Counted from the stretch's first letter, positions 35,330 through 47,318 are shown. The stretch: 64,000 nucleotides of DNA from Usnea hakonensis (GCA_013423325.1 BLJB01000003.1:372001-436000); one strand, 5' to 3'. Notes: a model not told the origin generated them from the sequence alone. Translations and numbers: made by a program.

Positions 35330-36180
35330 CATCCTCCATGCATTGACACTTTCTTCTTGAGCCTATCAACCGCGTCATCCCATCCATTCCAAGACTTCCA
35401 CCAACATAGACCACCAAACAATTTATTCAATGGATAATGACCTGCAAAGTCCCAGTCTATGGTTGCGCTGACGCGGCTATTATGTACCGTCATATTCCGG
35501 TGGCAGAATCACCGTGTACGGGAGCGACAGACCCTCGATGAAGGAAGACGGCCGAATCTGAACCAAAATTATCACTGATCACTCGCAAGGACTCGATGGG
35601 ATCTCCATTTGGATTAGTCTCAAATAACTCCTTGTCTAGGTCTTCAGAGGAGTAGGAGTGCGTAGAAAACAGGGTGGGATGTCGACGAAGGATGGGAAGT
35701 GTGATTCGTTTTGAAGTAGTCGTCAGCTTAAAGAATCCTCTTTGGCACCATTATCAATGGATCCTAAATATCAGTACCTGACTTGATCTTACACTCGACA
35801 AATCAATCCCTTCGACGGTGAGTCCGAGTCTATAATCAAAGGTCAATCCATCAATACGGCCGAGGCCGATCTCAGTCAGACTGAGAAGGTGTTTGGTCAC
35901 CTCATTGGCGACGCTTGCTTTATCCAAGTCTTTCAAGCTATATCATGAAGGTTCTAGCGGATGGCCCTCGATGCAATCTATAGCAATGTAGGTGCTGTCT
36001 AGTCCCGATCGCTCGATATTGGGGGCGTACAATTTAGGGACCGGTATCGACGAATGATAAGTGGCAATTTTATGTAACGAAAGCCCTTCCATTCTCAGGC
36101 CCGCAAACCGAAAAGTGTTCTTTGGGCTCGCAAATGATTATTCTTTGAGAGGAAAGAGAACCTTGATGTCGGGCATCTCA
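35330..36180 (-). pseudogene. Degenerate APH-family kinase gene
   Basis: Translated fragments in different minus-strand frames align in order with the intact kinase at 37862..39112. From 5' to 3': an EPKEHFSVCGPENGRAF piece; HKIATYHSSIPVPKLYAPNI; a block with IAIDCIEGHPLEPS; LGRIDGLTFDYRLGLTVEGI; SYSSEDLDKELFETNPNGDP; APVHGDSATG; and VSATIDWDFAGHYPLNKLFGG. Lesions seen are a frame change near 36075, an in-frame TGA at 35943..35945 and a frame change with TGA near 35490. A relic donor (GTAAGA) sits after the VEGI segment, where the intact gene also has its intron. The kinase signature HxD appears only as HGDSATG without the usual following Asn context. It is on the opposite strand to the intact relative. 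Confidence 0.75.
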
Positions 36181-37861
36181 TTTGACAGTCAGTCAGCGCT
36201 AAAGAGAAAGACATGAACTGTTCACAGGATGCTTAATCATATAGGAAGCAGGCCATACGTACTCGTAGCCCTCCTTCGAAAGAAGCCATACCTTCCATGC
36301 CTCGGTATCACAGGCGAGTTTTCAGTGGCTGAATTTGTATGCTGGGTCTCCATCAAGGCGCTCTCTATAGCCCTGAAAATCCCATGTAGTAACTTGTTTC
36401 TAGTACACCTTGGAATCATAGCCGCAGTATCCTTATGGTTTTTGCAATATGTCCCATACTTGCGCGCCTGGCAATGGTGCGCAGCCACAGAGAAGATATA
36501 CCGTAAAGTATACATATTGCTCAGGAAGGAGACACGTGGTTTTCCAGCATAGGTCACGTCATCTACGGCGGGCCGAGAATGAGAGCATCAAAGACAACTC
36601 ATATTGCAAACAGTCTCAGACATAAAAGCAAGGATTATTGAAGGTCCTTACTAGCACCAAAAATAAATTTTAGCCAAAAGAGACAACGAAGGGAAGCACA
36701 ACAAGCTGTAAACGGTCACTCCTAGACGTGTACTTTGAGAAACGATTGCCGATATTCCAACTAGAGAAACCCCCACATGTCCGGCCAAGAAATACTATCA
36801 AGCGTCCGTCCAAGAGACGGAAATGGTTGAAAGGATTGTGAGAATAAGCCGGATATCACAATCAAGAGGCGTTCAAAAAGGCGCCTGCCTGAAATGTTAG
36901 CTGACTCAAAATGCCACATTCCAGGCTTTCGGTGTATCGAGTTTTACATGGCACACTGCACGGCACACGGAAGTTTTCAGTAATGCAGCACGGGCGCCAG
37001 CATCTTAGCCGTCATCCCTGGCCAGATTTTACGCTCGGACGCTTCAGCCTTGCTACCCCGGCTCCCCGGCGCTACCCTGCCTTCAACTCAACTGAACATC
37101 AATATTGACAGTACTCCGTAGAGACCTTAGCTTTGAATGAGTATGAGCAAGCCATATAGCAGGACGCCTGGCGTCTGGTATCCAACACTACGTTTGAGAC
37201 TCAACGACAAAGAACATACTACTAGGCTATCATGCCAGGTGTGGCGTTTAGTCTCCATCATTGCACTCTCATGGTTCCTTTGGTTCCTTCCCTAACAATG
37301 TCGGCGCATTGTCGAAATGAAATCTTCGGGTATCCGACAGCCAAAGTCCAAGTGAGATTATCATCGAGCTTTGGACTTCTTGCAGCCAATCTCTCTTACG
37401 CATGCAAAGGTGGCACCTCGAATCACTCCAGTCGTTTGCGGTCTTAAATTAATTCCTTTTGTCTTCAATTTACGGGCAGAACTTGACTGGTTCGATTTCT
37501 TGGACCATGAAAACCAAACATCTCTCTTCAAAGAAAGACTGTCTCACATTGCTCTTTGTCGTTTCGTGTCACCGTTTGCGGTAGTAAGGCCTCTAGTCCT
37601 TGAGGGCAGGTATGTTAAGACCTGTGTCTCATTAGTCGTTGGTCTTGAACCAACTCATCCCTTGCTTTTGGAGTATTATTAGTCAGTCTGTATCTGTACC
37701 GAGACGTAAAATTTTCCCCAATGCCGACTACTCACAAGTGCAGTAAGCATCATTTTGGGATTTCCTTTCCCAATTGGGACGTTTCGTGCATTTCTGTTGT
37801 TGGGAAATATTCTTTTCATCCCCTACCCTTTCATAGTCGTCAGAATACTACCACCTAGCCT
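36181..37861. other. Intergenic region, 1.7 kb
   Basis: This lies between the degenerate and intact kinase genes. Open frames up to 107 codons show no resemblance or splice structure. A TACTCCGTA element lies at 37112..37120. Confidence 0.5.
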
Positions 37862-39112
37862 ATGACATCTATCGGAATGCTGACTCCGAGAAAAATTCAG
37901 TGGTCTGCAGACATGTCGGATTTTGCTCCAAACACCAAGAGCGATGTCCCAACCACAAGAAAGTGTTTATCTACAAGCAAGGCACTGTTGGACACCCTCA
38001 AAATTGCAAGTTCTGTGATAGAGGAAAACCACCACATAGATAGTGCAAGTGTCGATATACAAGATGTGAAGGTAGACTTCTTCGCAGAAGGCGGCTACAA
38101 CAACTTGTGGCTTGTTTCATTCTCTTCGAAATCTTTAGGAGAAGCCGGTCGAATCTCGTCGTTGAAGGTCATTCTTCGCGAGCCAAACGACGATGCCTTA
38201 TTGCCTTGGCAAATCGAGAATGAGAGTGCCCACTTGACCTTTATTGCCAAAAATCATCCATCAATTCCAGTGCCCAAAGTCTACGCGTACGACACGGGCA
38301 AGACAGGGAACGAGCCCTTCATCTTGATGGAGTACATCGATGGGCAGCCTCTTAGCACAGCATGGACTACGTACACGGAAGACGAGAAATGGGCAGCTGC
38401 ACGCCAAGTTGCCCAAATAGTAGTTGAAATGAGCGAAATTACATCTCGACGCATTGGTGGTCTGACCTTGACACATGAGACTGGGCCAACGGTTGAGGGT
38501 ATGAAAATCTTCAGGGGCCGAGTACGTCATCTCCACGTCGCACTGGTGTGGTAGCTCACAGTGCGCTCGCAGGATAAGTTCCATTCGCCAGATTGTTATG
38601 ACATCGGACCCTACAATTCAACTCAGGCATACGTCCTCGCCTGTTACGACAAGGAAATATACTATTACAGCCATGCTCCTAACAGTGATTTCGACGAGAG
38701 TCTTTCTGACTCCGTAGCAAGAGGTGATTTTGTCAAGACTCTACAGGAAACTCGCGACAGGCTGGCCATATCCACATCAACATTCCTCCCAGAGCAACCA
38801 TTCACACTCGTCCATAATGATATAAATGGCCGCAACATTATGATGCGAGACAAAAAGATTGTGGCGGTCATCGATTGGGAGTTTGCCGGGAGCTATCCGT
38901 TAAGCGAGATGCTGGGCGGTAGAGGCGTGGATTTGCTGGAAATGGTGGACAGGGAGACAGAGGAAGAGTGCAATGCCTGGAGTGTCCGCGTAGAGGATTT
39001 GGTGGCAGTGGCGGCGAGAGCTAAAGGATGGGATGAACAGAAGGTGGAATTGTTAGTCGGGGCTGGTAATGACGAGCTTGGTCTGGCTAGGATGGAAATG
39101 ATTCCTGACTGA
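37862..39112 (+). CDS. APH-family (aminoglycoside phosphotransferase-like) kinase
   Basis: Two exons (37862..38521, 38573..39112) with a 51-base phase-0 intron encode 399 residues. The fold is the small-molecule kinase family PF01636. The nucleotide loop is EGGYNNLWLV; hinge and linker read FILMEYIDGQPL; the catalytic loop is LVHNDINGRNIM (Asp303); the metal-binding segment is VIDWEFAGSYPL (Asp321). Such genes are very numerous in filamentous fungi and their substrates are mostly unknown. Despite the name, antibiotic resistance is not implied. The start is the first ATG; the Met at MSDFAPN is an alternative. A decayed relative lies 1.7 kb to the left in the opposite direction. Confidence 0.85.
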
Positions 39113-39413
39113 ATTTTTGATGACGAGGAACGAGACAATGGAGCCGGGAGCGATGGTGATAATGATGCTGAACTATCTTGAGACCGAAGTGCTTTAATTC
39201 GTGTATTAGATTTTTCAACTAGGATTAAATCTAACTTAGACCACACGTTAAGAGGCGGCAACCAACGGGAACGTACAGGGGACTCCGATACCTTTAGTAA
39301 ACCCTGACTTCCTGGATGCGTGTGAATACCTTATATATAGCTCCAAACCGCTCCCTCTTATAGCGTCCGGACAAATACTCAATTAAGCATTCACGTTCTC
39401 CGAGTATATCCTA
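39113..39413 (+). promoter_or_regulatory. Promoter region of the O-methyltransferase gene with TATA element
   Basis: This 301-base gap separates two co-directional genes. TATATATAG at 39332..39340 lies about 75 bases before the ATG at 39414 and is a good TATA candidate. Confidence 0.5.
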
Positions 39414-40867
39414 ATGGAGCACTCGGGTAGCAACCTAAAAGATGCCACCAGCATAGTGAATGAGATGGCTACGCTCATTGATCCCGTCCATCAGAGCCAG
39501 CCAGGGACCCGGGAAGGGCTGTTGGCGCTTTCCCACCGGTTAACAGCGTCACTGGAAACGCCCAGCGAAACCATCCAAAGGATTGGTTGGGCAGAGGTAC
39601 AGCATCTTCCCTTTGACTCTTGGGCAATCAGTTGACTGATGCCGTCCTAGCCAGCCCGATTCGCGGCAATCAGGACCGCAGTTGACTTGAAAATCTTCGA
39701 GATTCTCAAAGAGGCTGGTGCGGCTTCTGTGAATGTCTCGCAGCTTGCAAGACAGACGGATGCTGAGGTTTCGTTGATTGGTATGGGGTTTACGCTAGAT
39801 GAATACTCTGTTTATGACTACGACGAGCGTTGACCGCTTACTCTTATGACTTGCGTAGCTCGCACGATGAAGCATCTTTCCGCCATGAACATTGTTGGCG
39901 AAACGGGCGTCGATGAATTCTCCGCAACTCAATTTTCCAATGCCCTGACTATTCCAAAGTACCGTGATGGGATCAGCTATTGGTTTGCAAGAGACACCCT
40001 GCTCTTGCCAATCGCCATGCTAATCTGTTGAAGTTTTGACGTTGCGGGCCCATCCTTTCATGGTACGCCTGGTTATCTGAAGGACACCAAGTATCAAAAT
40101 CCAGGGAATATCGCCGATGGACCATTCCAATACGCACATGGGACCAAGGAACCTTTTTTCGTCTGGATAGGGAAAAGACCGGAGCATTTTGAGCATTTCA
40201 ACAATTATATGAGTGGATACCGTCAAGGGAAGCGTAGCTGGATGGACGAAGGTTTCTACCCCGTAATGGAAAGGCTTGGAGACAGTACGAACAATGACGA
40301 CAAAAATGCGGTCTTTCTTGTAGATGTGGGAGGCGGACTAGGCCATGATCTGGAGGAATTAAAGTTAAAATGTCCAGGCATTACAGGCCGTTTAGTGCTA
40401 CAAGACCAGCCGGAAGTCATAGGCCAGATCACCAAGGCTACAGCTGGTATCGAGTTGACAACCCATGATTTTTTCACTCCACAGCCCGTCAAAGGTACGC
40501 TTCGAAAGATGGATTTGACTGGCGCGAGAAACTGACTGCGAGCGACCTAGGTGCTAGAGCATATTACTTGCACTCCGTCCTCCATGATTGGGACAATGAT
40601 TCGTGTCTGAGCATACTGCGGAACATCGTCCCTGCCATGCAACCGGGATACTCAAAGCTACTCATCAACGAGAACGTGGTCCCTGATGTTGGAGCCGCGT
40701 GGTCGATCACATCAATGGACTGGTTGATGATGGCTTTGGGTGCGGTCAAGGAGCGAACGGAAAAGCAATGGAGAGGGTTGCTTGGGCAAGCTGGACTGAA
40801 AATCACGGGAATTTGGACTTGTGATCAAGGGACTGAGAGCTTGATCGAAGCGGAGGTTGAGATTTGA
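39414..40867 (+). CDS. SAM-dependent O-methyltransferase (plant caffeate-type, fungal)
   Basis: Five exons (39414..39596, 39651..39780, 39859..39982, 40034..40494, 40551..40867) encode 404 residues. The N-terminal half is the winged-helix dimerisation domain (FAAIRTAVDLKIFEIL, VSLIARTMKHLSAMNIV). The methyltransferase half has motif I VFLVDVGGGLGHDLEEL for SAM binding, the RLVLQDQPEVI strand and the catalytic His in YYLHSVLHDWDND. The segment SYCFDVAGPSFHGTP, formed across an intron, is usual in fungal polyketide or aromatic O-methyltransferases such as those of the sterigmatocystin type. Substrate unknown. It converges with the FAD monooxygenase, 297 bases away, a pairing common in metabolite gene groups. 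Confidence 0.9.
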
Positions 40868-41164
40868 TAGACAAGTTTTTAGATATCCTCGCATTGTCGT
40901 CGAATGACAAGCCTACGCGATGTGTGCTGCTATTGACCGTCAACTCCACGTAAAAAGGAGTTGGAGCCTGGAGACTGACTCGACTGGGTGACCCAAGGAC
41001 CCTTCAATGGGGTACCCAGTGGTAAGTATGTCCACAGAAGTATTGCAATTCATTGTACGAAGCATTAGCGAGTACAAGGAGCATTACCGTAATAAGGAGC
41101 ATGACGCATTGGGCCCGAGAGCATCGCACAACATCCTCATTAAATCTTTCTAACCGGTCGTCCG
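40868..41164. other. Convergent intergenic region
   Basis: About 300 bases between the 3' ends of the methyltransferase and monooxygenase genes. Nothing else is seen. Confidence 0.5.
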
Positions 41165-42616
41165 TTAGCGAAATCCTTCTTTCCTCAAAAACTCACTACT
41201 TTCTATCCGTTTCAACGCCGCCAACGCATCCTCCTTATGCTTCTCAACATCAAAGTCGTGAATAAACTCCCACCGCTCCTTCAGTCCCTCCCTCATCTTC
41301 TCCGCGTGCACCCCAATACCCTCCCCCCGTCCCGACATAATCATCCCCGTAGCCCGACTCGACTCCACAATCCGCTGCGTCCTCGGTCTTCTCACCTCAT
41401 CGTAAGCTCTCAGCGCCGCATCAAGCTGCTCCGGCAAGCTGATAGAAGCAAGCAAGGTACGCAAGATCATCGCGTCTTCGATTGCTTGTGAGGCACCGGA
41501 GCCTTGCCAGGGTGTCATAGCGTGCGCGGCGTCTCCTGTGATGCAGACGCGGGCTTTGATGTAGGTGGGGGCGTTTTTGTGCTCCCACTGAGAATAAGCG
41601 CAAGGGGAATTTTGGTCAAGGAGGAGCTGAATTGAAGGTTATTCGTGTGCTATAGAGTGATAAAGGTCAACAAAATACCCTCTGACGAGGAAAACTTACA
41701 TCGATCATGCCCTTCGCTATAGGTCCCTCAAGCCATGTTGCAAATGACTTTTCCAGCTTGTCACGATCAAGTTCTATTTTCCTCTCATTCGAAGTCTCGT
41801 CTTCACGACAAGCGGCAACGCACTGTACCGTTTTCCCATTATCGAGAACATCATGCATGATAAAACCCCCGTCGCCAACCCATCCATACTGTCTGTTCTC
41901 TACAAAATACCGCTCCCCAAGCTTCTCCCTCGCCTTTTCCATTGGCACGAGATTTCGACAGTCCCACCAGCCCGCATAAATCGGCTCTGTAGCAGCATCA
42001 TTCGCTCCAAGAACGTACTTCCGGACAAAGCCGAAGATTCCATCGGCACCGATTAGCAAATCAGCATGCTCAATACTACCGTCCTGGAAGTGCAACTCTA
42101 TGCCTCCTCCCGCCACGGCATCGACCGGAACGACGTCAACGAGCTTCTTACTGGTGGACAAAATTTCGGGAGGCAATGGAGCAAGTAGCTCGCGAAGAAG
42201 AGCAGCGCGATGAATGATACGTCCCTGAATTGTGTCCGCAAGATCAAAGACCGTCGTGCCTGCCTCTTTGCCCGATCCCTTATCTCCTATCAATAATAGT
42301 AATATACTACGTTGACTCATTAGGACAGTAGAGAAACACGGAAATCACGCACAACAACGATACGGGTTGAATTCATGGGCACGGCACCCGCTCTATCCAA
42401 GAGTTCATTGGCAGATGGGATGATTTCAGCGAGCGCACGCTGAGCATTGACGGCGAGGCCAACGGCCGCGCCGCGCTCGGAAAATTGCGGAGCAGACTCG
42501 AAGATATGGATGTCGAGGTGGGGTTGGTCGAAGAGCGCGTTGGCAAGGGTGGCGCCGGCAAGGCCGCCACCTGTAATGGCGATACGGAGTCTTCGGATGG
42601 GAGTATCGTTGGCCAT
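41165..42616 (-). CDS. FAD-dependent monooxygenase, salicylate hydroxylase-like
   Basis: Three exons, complement(41165..41626, 41700..42286, 42340..42616), encode 441 residues, normal for the class-A flavin monooxygenases (PF01494). The N-terminus RLRIAITGGGLAGATLANAL is the FAD dinucleotide fold and ends in an acidic residue, HIFESA. The middle has DLLIGADGIFGFVR (the DG motif) and the C-terminal part CITGDAAHAMTPWQGSGAS binds the FAD ribityl chain. Members hydroxylate aromatic rings using NAD(P)H and oxygen. The boundary of the first intron is the weak point: donor GTGTTT (used here) and GTATCG both keep the frame and change only a few residues. It converges with the O-methyltransferase. 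Confidence 0.88.
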
Positions 42617-43113
42617 GGCCGTGTTGAAACAATGGCAAGATGTAGTCTTTGGGTCACTTTCTCATTTACGCGGTAACGGCTTGTTCTAATCATCGTGCCA
42701 CTCACTTGGCGATCCGCATCACTAATATGGGGTCGCAGGTGTTCTGCTTCACTATAACGGTCTTTGTATACAGCCGTGGTCCAAGGTTCTTCGTTTGCAG
42801 CGGGATCTTGGCTCTTTCTGGCCCACAGAAGATCACACTCTCAAAGGAGAACTTTAGGAGGGAGCTTTAAGGGAAAGTAGGAGCTTCGAGGCGGAGCTTC
42901 GAGAGCGACCTGAGGAGGTAATACTTTATAAGGGGCGACTTTAGAAGTTCTGCTCCAAAGCCCTAACCCTATCTTCGGAAGACGACCCCAGTTTTGGGTG
43001 TAGAACAATTATCCGAAGAGTCTTGGTATTATAACAAGTGCCAAGCAATTTGCAAGCTTTTTGCACCCGACAATTTTTCGAGAGGGAAAAGCTCCTGTCT
43101 CTGGCAGACGGCA
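42617..43113. other. Divergent promoter region
   Basis: This 0.5 kb region lies between divergent monooxygenase and SAM37 genes. It contains imperfect GGAGCTT repeats near 42850..42905 and a short CCCTAACCCT at 42961..42970. No gene is seen. Confidence 0.5.
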
Positions 43114-44583
43114 ATGGTCTTTGAGCTTCATATCTGGGGTCCAGCCTTCTCCCTACCATCAATTGATCCGCAGTGCCTCGCCGCCGTCGCATACCTGGCC
43201 CAGGTGTTACCTCAAGATCAATGGGTCCTAGTCGCAAGTTCTGATACCACTTTGAGTCCCACTAGTCAGTGAGCCACCATACATTGCAACCGTCGGCATT
43301 CGCTGTGAGCGCCAGAATATGCTGCTGATTAAAGTGATAGGGGAGCTCCCGGCCCTTCGAGATGGCTCGACCACAATCGGCGGCTTTGAGAACATCCTAG
43401 ACTATCTACGCGACAAGTCTGATGGACAATGGGATCTAAACCGGCTGTTCTCCAACCCCAAGAACAGAGCAGACATCACCGCGTACTCCACACTTACCTC
43501 TCCAGACCCTCAACCAACCGCTGAAAAACATCTCCTTCTAGCTTCTCTTCCTTCCTCACCTCCCAAGCCCACCCCCTCCTCGACCTCTCCCTCTACGTCG
43601 CCAGCGAAAACTACACCCACACCCGCACCGCCTACTCCCCCATCCTCCAATGGCCAACCCAATACTTCATCCCACCACAGCGCCGTACCGTCGCCAAGAC
43701 GCGAACCGAGCACCTCGGCCTTTCCTCTCTGGACCTCGACACTCTGGACGAGGAACGACGAAGTAGTAGGAAAGCTGCGGATCTCATACCGCAATCGTTA
43801 AGGACGTCTCGGCCGACTGTGACGGGGATGATGCAGGAGAAGCAGTCGAGTGCCAGATTCAGGTTGGATGCGCTGGTGGATGCGGCGTTCAAACCTCTGC
43901 GGCAACTTTTGGGGAGGAAGAGATGGATGTTGAGCGATGAAAGAGCGTCTAGTCTGGATTGTTTGGCGCTCGGTTATTTGTCTCTGGCGTTGGTATCGGA
44001 AGTGCCGCAGTCGTGGCTTGCGGAGGGATTGCGAGGGAGGTATCCCGAGTTATGCAAATATGTGGAGAATGGAGTAATGGAGGTCTTTGGCGGTCAAGTG
44101 ACGGTGGACACTGCATTACTGGGCCCGACAGGAGAACCGTCCACCATGACGTATGGAAACAGCGAGACCGCACTGCCTTGGAGAGCCCCCGTACGAGACG
44201 TCGGCTCCGCAGGCGCGAGCATCCTCAACAGTACCCTCGACTCAATGCCTTTCTACAAACGCACCCTCATCACCAATTCGTCTCCCAAACCACCACCTTC
44301 AACAGACGCTCCGCCACATACCCTCACATCTACACTCCTACCACCCTTGTTACTCAGCGCAGGGGCTATCGCAGCGATAGCCACCTACGTCCTCTACGCC
44401 ACCCTCAGCACGCAAGAACCAGAACAGCGCAAGCTATCAGACATGGGCGAAGCGGGTGCCATGTTTTCGGGATTGGGTTTTGGGGAGCCGGAGAAAGAAG
44501 GAGGGGGTCTGCCGATGGAGGCGAGGGTGCCTGTTGGGGTGGAGATTGACGTTGAGGGTGTTGGGGAAAGAGGGGGGCTATGA
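43114..44583 (+). CDS. SAM37: Mitochondrial outer membrane sorting protein SAM37/metaxin
   Basis: Three exons (43114..43264, 43341..43482, 43542..44583) encode 444 residues. The N-terminus MVFELHIWGPAFSLPSIDPQ and the SPTRELPALRDG segment made by splicing are the GST-like Tom37/metaxin start. After intron 2 the frame reads AFSSFLTSQAHPLLDLSLYV, then TAYSPILQWPTQYFIPPQ. A metaxin-like middle follows (DERASSLDCLALGYLSLAL). A predicted outer-membrane anchor lies at about residues 363-386 (LLPPLLLSAGAIAAIATYVL). SAM37 works with SAM50 and SAM35 to insert beta-barrel proteins. Reading through intron 2 gives a Pro/Ser-rich nonsense frame, so the splice is well supported. The end of the gene is Gly/Glu-rich and G-rich on the coding strand. 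Confidence 0.92.
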
Positions 44584-45013
44584 GAGTGGGACCATCGTCG
44601 AAGAATTCTTTTCGGCTGATACCGGACTGTGCTCTGGAATATGCTTGGTCTTTGCTAAACAGCGCGTTGCGAGAATGATGAGAGGGGCAGAATAAGTCGA
44701 AAAGCAGGTTCTGAGCAGCTGTCGATTTCTCGGTAGGCCAGGCTCTTCAATCAAACATGTCGAGGGAATCCTTTCAGTAATCAATTTATATGCTTTTCCG
44801 CTGCCACTCGCTCCATATGGTATGGTGGTATGTATCTCTCTGCGCTCTACCTCGCAAAATCACTGCCTTCTTTCCAAAAACTCTTCTTCAATGCTCGGCG
44901 CGTTGAAGTCCCATGGCGCAGTGATGTACCAGAGGCCCATTTTCCAAAGCCGTATATTCGTGGATCTCGTTCAAGCCCATTTACCCAAAAGAGCCATCAA
45001 GCCTACTCGGACG
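44584..45013. other. Convergent intergenic region
   Basis: This 430-base region lies between the 3' ends of SAM37 and the zinc transporter. No gene or repeat is seen. Confidence 0.5.
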
Positions 45014-46263
45014 TCAGTACCTTTGCCAATTGCCTCGAAGCTCTTCGAATATCGAGTCCTCACCAGCACCCAAACACATCATCCCAAAAGCCGCCATCAC
45101 GACCCTCAGCCTCGCCTTCCTCATCACACTACTAAACATGAATTCGTGCGCCATCAGCTCGACCAGACCCGTATATATCAGTATCCCCGCGCTGATGCTG
45201 TCAAAAACGCCTTCCACAACGAGTCCCGTCTGTGAGCCTGGCGCGTACGTCTTCCTGACCCCCAACCCCACTGCCATTGATATTGGCGTCGACAAACCGT
45301 ACCCTATTGCGAAGAGGTATGGTGTCCATCGCTTCGCTTTCGGCCAGGGCGTCGCCGCTAGTCGGGACCCGAGACCGAGGCCTTCGAATGTCTGGTGGAA
45401 GACGAGGACGATGTAGAGGGTGTTGAACTCTTGGCCGGCGACGGCGAGGGTGAGGCCGACGAAGATGGAGTGGAATATCACGCCGAATTCGAGGATGAAG
45501 ATTGCCGTCATTTGCGCGGCGTAGTCTTCTACTTCGTACAAGGGTTTCTCGGGTTTGGTGGGGGTGGGTGGGGCTAGGGAGGGATTGGTGATGTCTTGGT
45601 CGTTGTGGTCGATGTGCTCGCGGGTGTGGGAGAGGTGGTCTTCGCCTGGGGTGTGTTTTTGGCCGTTTTGAGAGGAGAGATTTGCATGGGGGGTTTGGAG
45701 CGTGTGATTGGTGTGGTTGCCTTCCTCTTCGTCGTCGTGCGTATGGCCGAAAGAGGAGAATGTAGCGGAGCGCATCGCCATCAGTTCGATGAAGAAGAGC
45801 ACAAAGATGGTCATGAGCGCGATGCCTTCGGCCCAGTCGTAGTCTGTTATCGGGCCTGTAAGGCATGGATCTGTGAGGGCATCGCAGGCAGGAGCTAGGA
45901 GGTGGATGAACGCCGTGGCTATGATGACGCCAGAGCCAAAGTATTTCGCGATAAAGAACGCCCATTCCGGTACTCCTACGCCTTGATGGCGACCCGCGTA
46001 GACTGGGAAGGCGGCCCCTGTGGTAGTTCGTCAGTGATCCAAGTTGTGAGTGCGTTCGAGATCGGCTGCTGGAGAGTACCAAACATTGAGCCGACTAGTA
46101 TCACGAAGATGGCGGATACACGCACACCTATTCGCCCGTCGTAGTCATTATCCGAGGCGCAAGCGGGCTGCGTAGTGATTGTAGCTGCTGCAGAGGATGC
46201 CGCCGCCGCCGACTGAAGTGCTCCTCGAGCGACTACGTTGGCGATGGCCTGCACACCCTCCAT
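45014..46263 (-). CDS. ZIP-family zinc/iron transporter (ZRT1-like)
   Basis: Two exons, complement(45014..46017, 46080..46263), with a 62-base intron, encode 395 residues. The layout is ZIP: three helices (the first near RVSAIFVILVGSMFGAAFP, then FIAKYFGSGVIIATAFIHLL and EGIALMTIFVLFFIELMAMR), a His/Asp-rich cytoplasmic loop (HTHDDEEEGNH and further His), then five helices. Metal-binding signatures are HSIFVGLTLAV in helix 4 and HQTFEGLGLG in helix 5, matching fungal plasma membrane zinc importers. The start is the first ATG (MEGVQAIANVV); the longer frame begins at a non-ATG codon. The intron splits GSMFGAAFPV, which is continuous in the family. Uptake of zinc is the usual role. Confidence 0.92.
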
Positions 46264-47318
46264 CCTGCCGGCCCACAGGCTGACGCTCAAGTCTTAATTA
46301 AAGACGGACACAATCTCAGCACTGTCTATACGTAAGGATTGCACTTTTTCAAAATGCCTTCCGTTCTCTCCGAAGTGAAAAGAACAAAGCAGACTTTAGG
46401 CCTCTCTGCTTGGCCTTCTCTTGTCTGGAGTCGTAGATTTTCCTCAACAGACATAGAGGCGGCAGTAGTAATACCCTTGATAGATATGAAAAATGCGAAA
46501 GACACAAGTTGTGTGCAATGAGTATGACGAACAAAGGCCTAGAAGCAGGACATAGAGGAATTGACTTTCCCATATTTAAGCTTTTGCGCCTCCAGGGTAC
46601 ACATTTTGCAATACTCGCACCTTCCCTAGTTCCTTGTCGTGCTATATGTTAGACCCGCCGCACTAGCACATATACTCATTCTAACAGTCTTCTTATGGCA
46701 TACTACGCCGAGTATTCTGCCATTTGCATCCACGTTGTCGCCCGAGGTCGACCGGTATGTGATTACGCCTGAGCTGTAACCACGACTTTGGCCCTGAAGG
46801 CTGACACGCCATCCCTAGCTGTCGAGTCCTCGAAAGACTTGATCGTTCGCTGGCTATAGACGACCTCAATTCAACAACAGGTGGATTATGGCCGTTGATA
46901 TCTAGGTCTCTTCGGATTTTTCCCTCCCTTACCAGCTTTTCAGCTGTCAGTCAATGGCGCGCACGAGACTAAGCCACCCTGGCATCTGGGGGCCAATTGC
47001 GGAAGACCTCGATGGCGCAGAGTCCGAAGGTCAAGAAGTCGCCAAGGAGCTTTAGGTCCATTGCGGATGCAATGTACACCAAAGGAATGTTGGAGCTGTG
47101 TGGTAGAAAGTCTTGGCCCGCCCTCGGCCCCGAGCCGGAATTGCTTGGTCCTCCGACACCGACATTTAAAATGCCTCCGATTGCCCCTCCATACCTCATC
47201 TGATTACAGTATCTGACTGTACGTGAAAGCCTTCATCGGCTTTAACCTTGCAGCCGTTTGCTCAGCAGACTGTGGGCGTTAAAATTCAAAGGAAAGCACC
47301 AGTGCTTTTTCGTTCAAC
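46264..47318. other. Divergent intergenic region, 1.05 kb
   Basis: This lies between the divergent zinc transporter and the Zn2Cys6 regulator and holds both promoters. Short frames are without resemblance, including a 76-codon minus-strand frame at 46969..47199. Confidence 0.5.

Noticed and set aside
37371..37682. 103-codon plus-strand frame upstream of the intact kinase
   Set aside because: No resemblance to the kinase N-terminus or any family, and no splice site joining it to the downstream gene.
42961..42970. CCCTAACCCT resembling telomere repeats
   Set aside because: Only about one and a half units in a promoter region; too short to be an interstitial telomere.
45201..46082. Long Arg/His-rich minus-strand frame of 293 codons
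   Set aside because: It lies within the zinc transporter gene in another frame; its Arg/Pro/His-rich composition is an out-of-frame artefact of a GC-rich gene.
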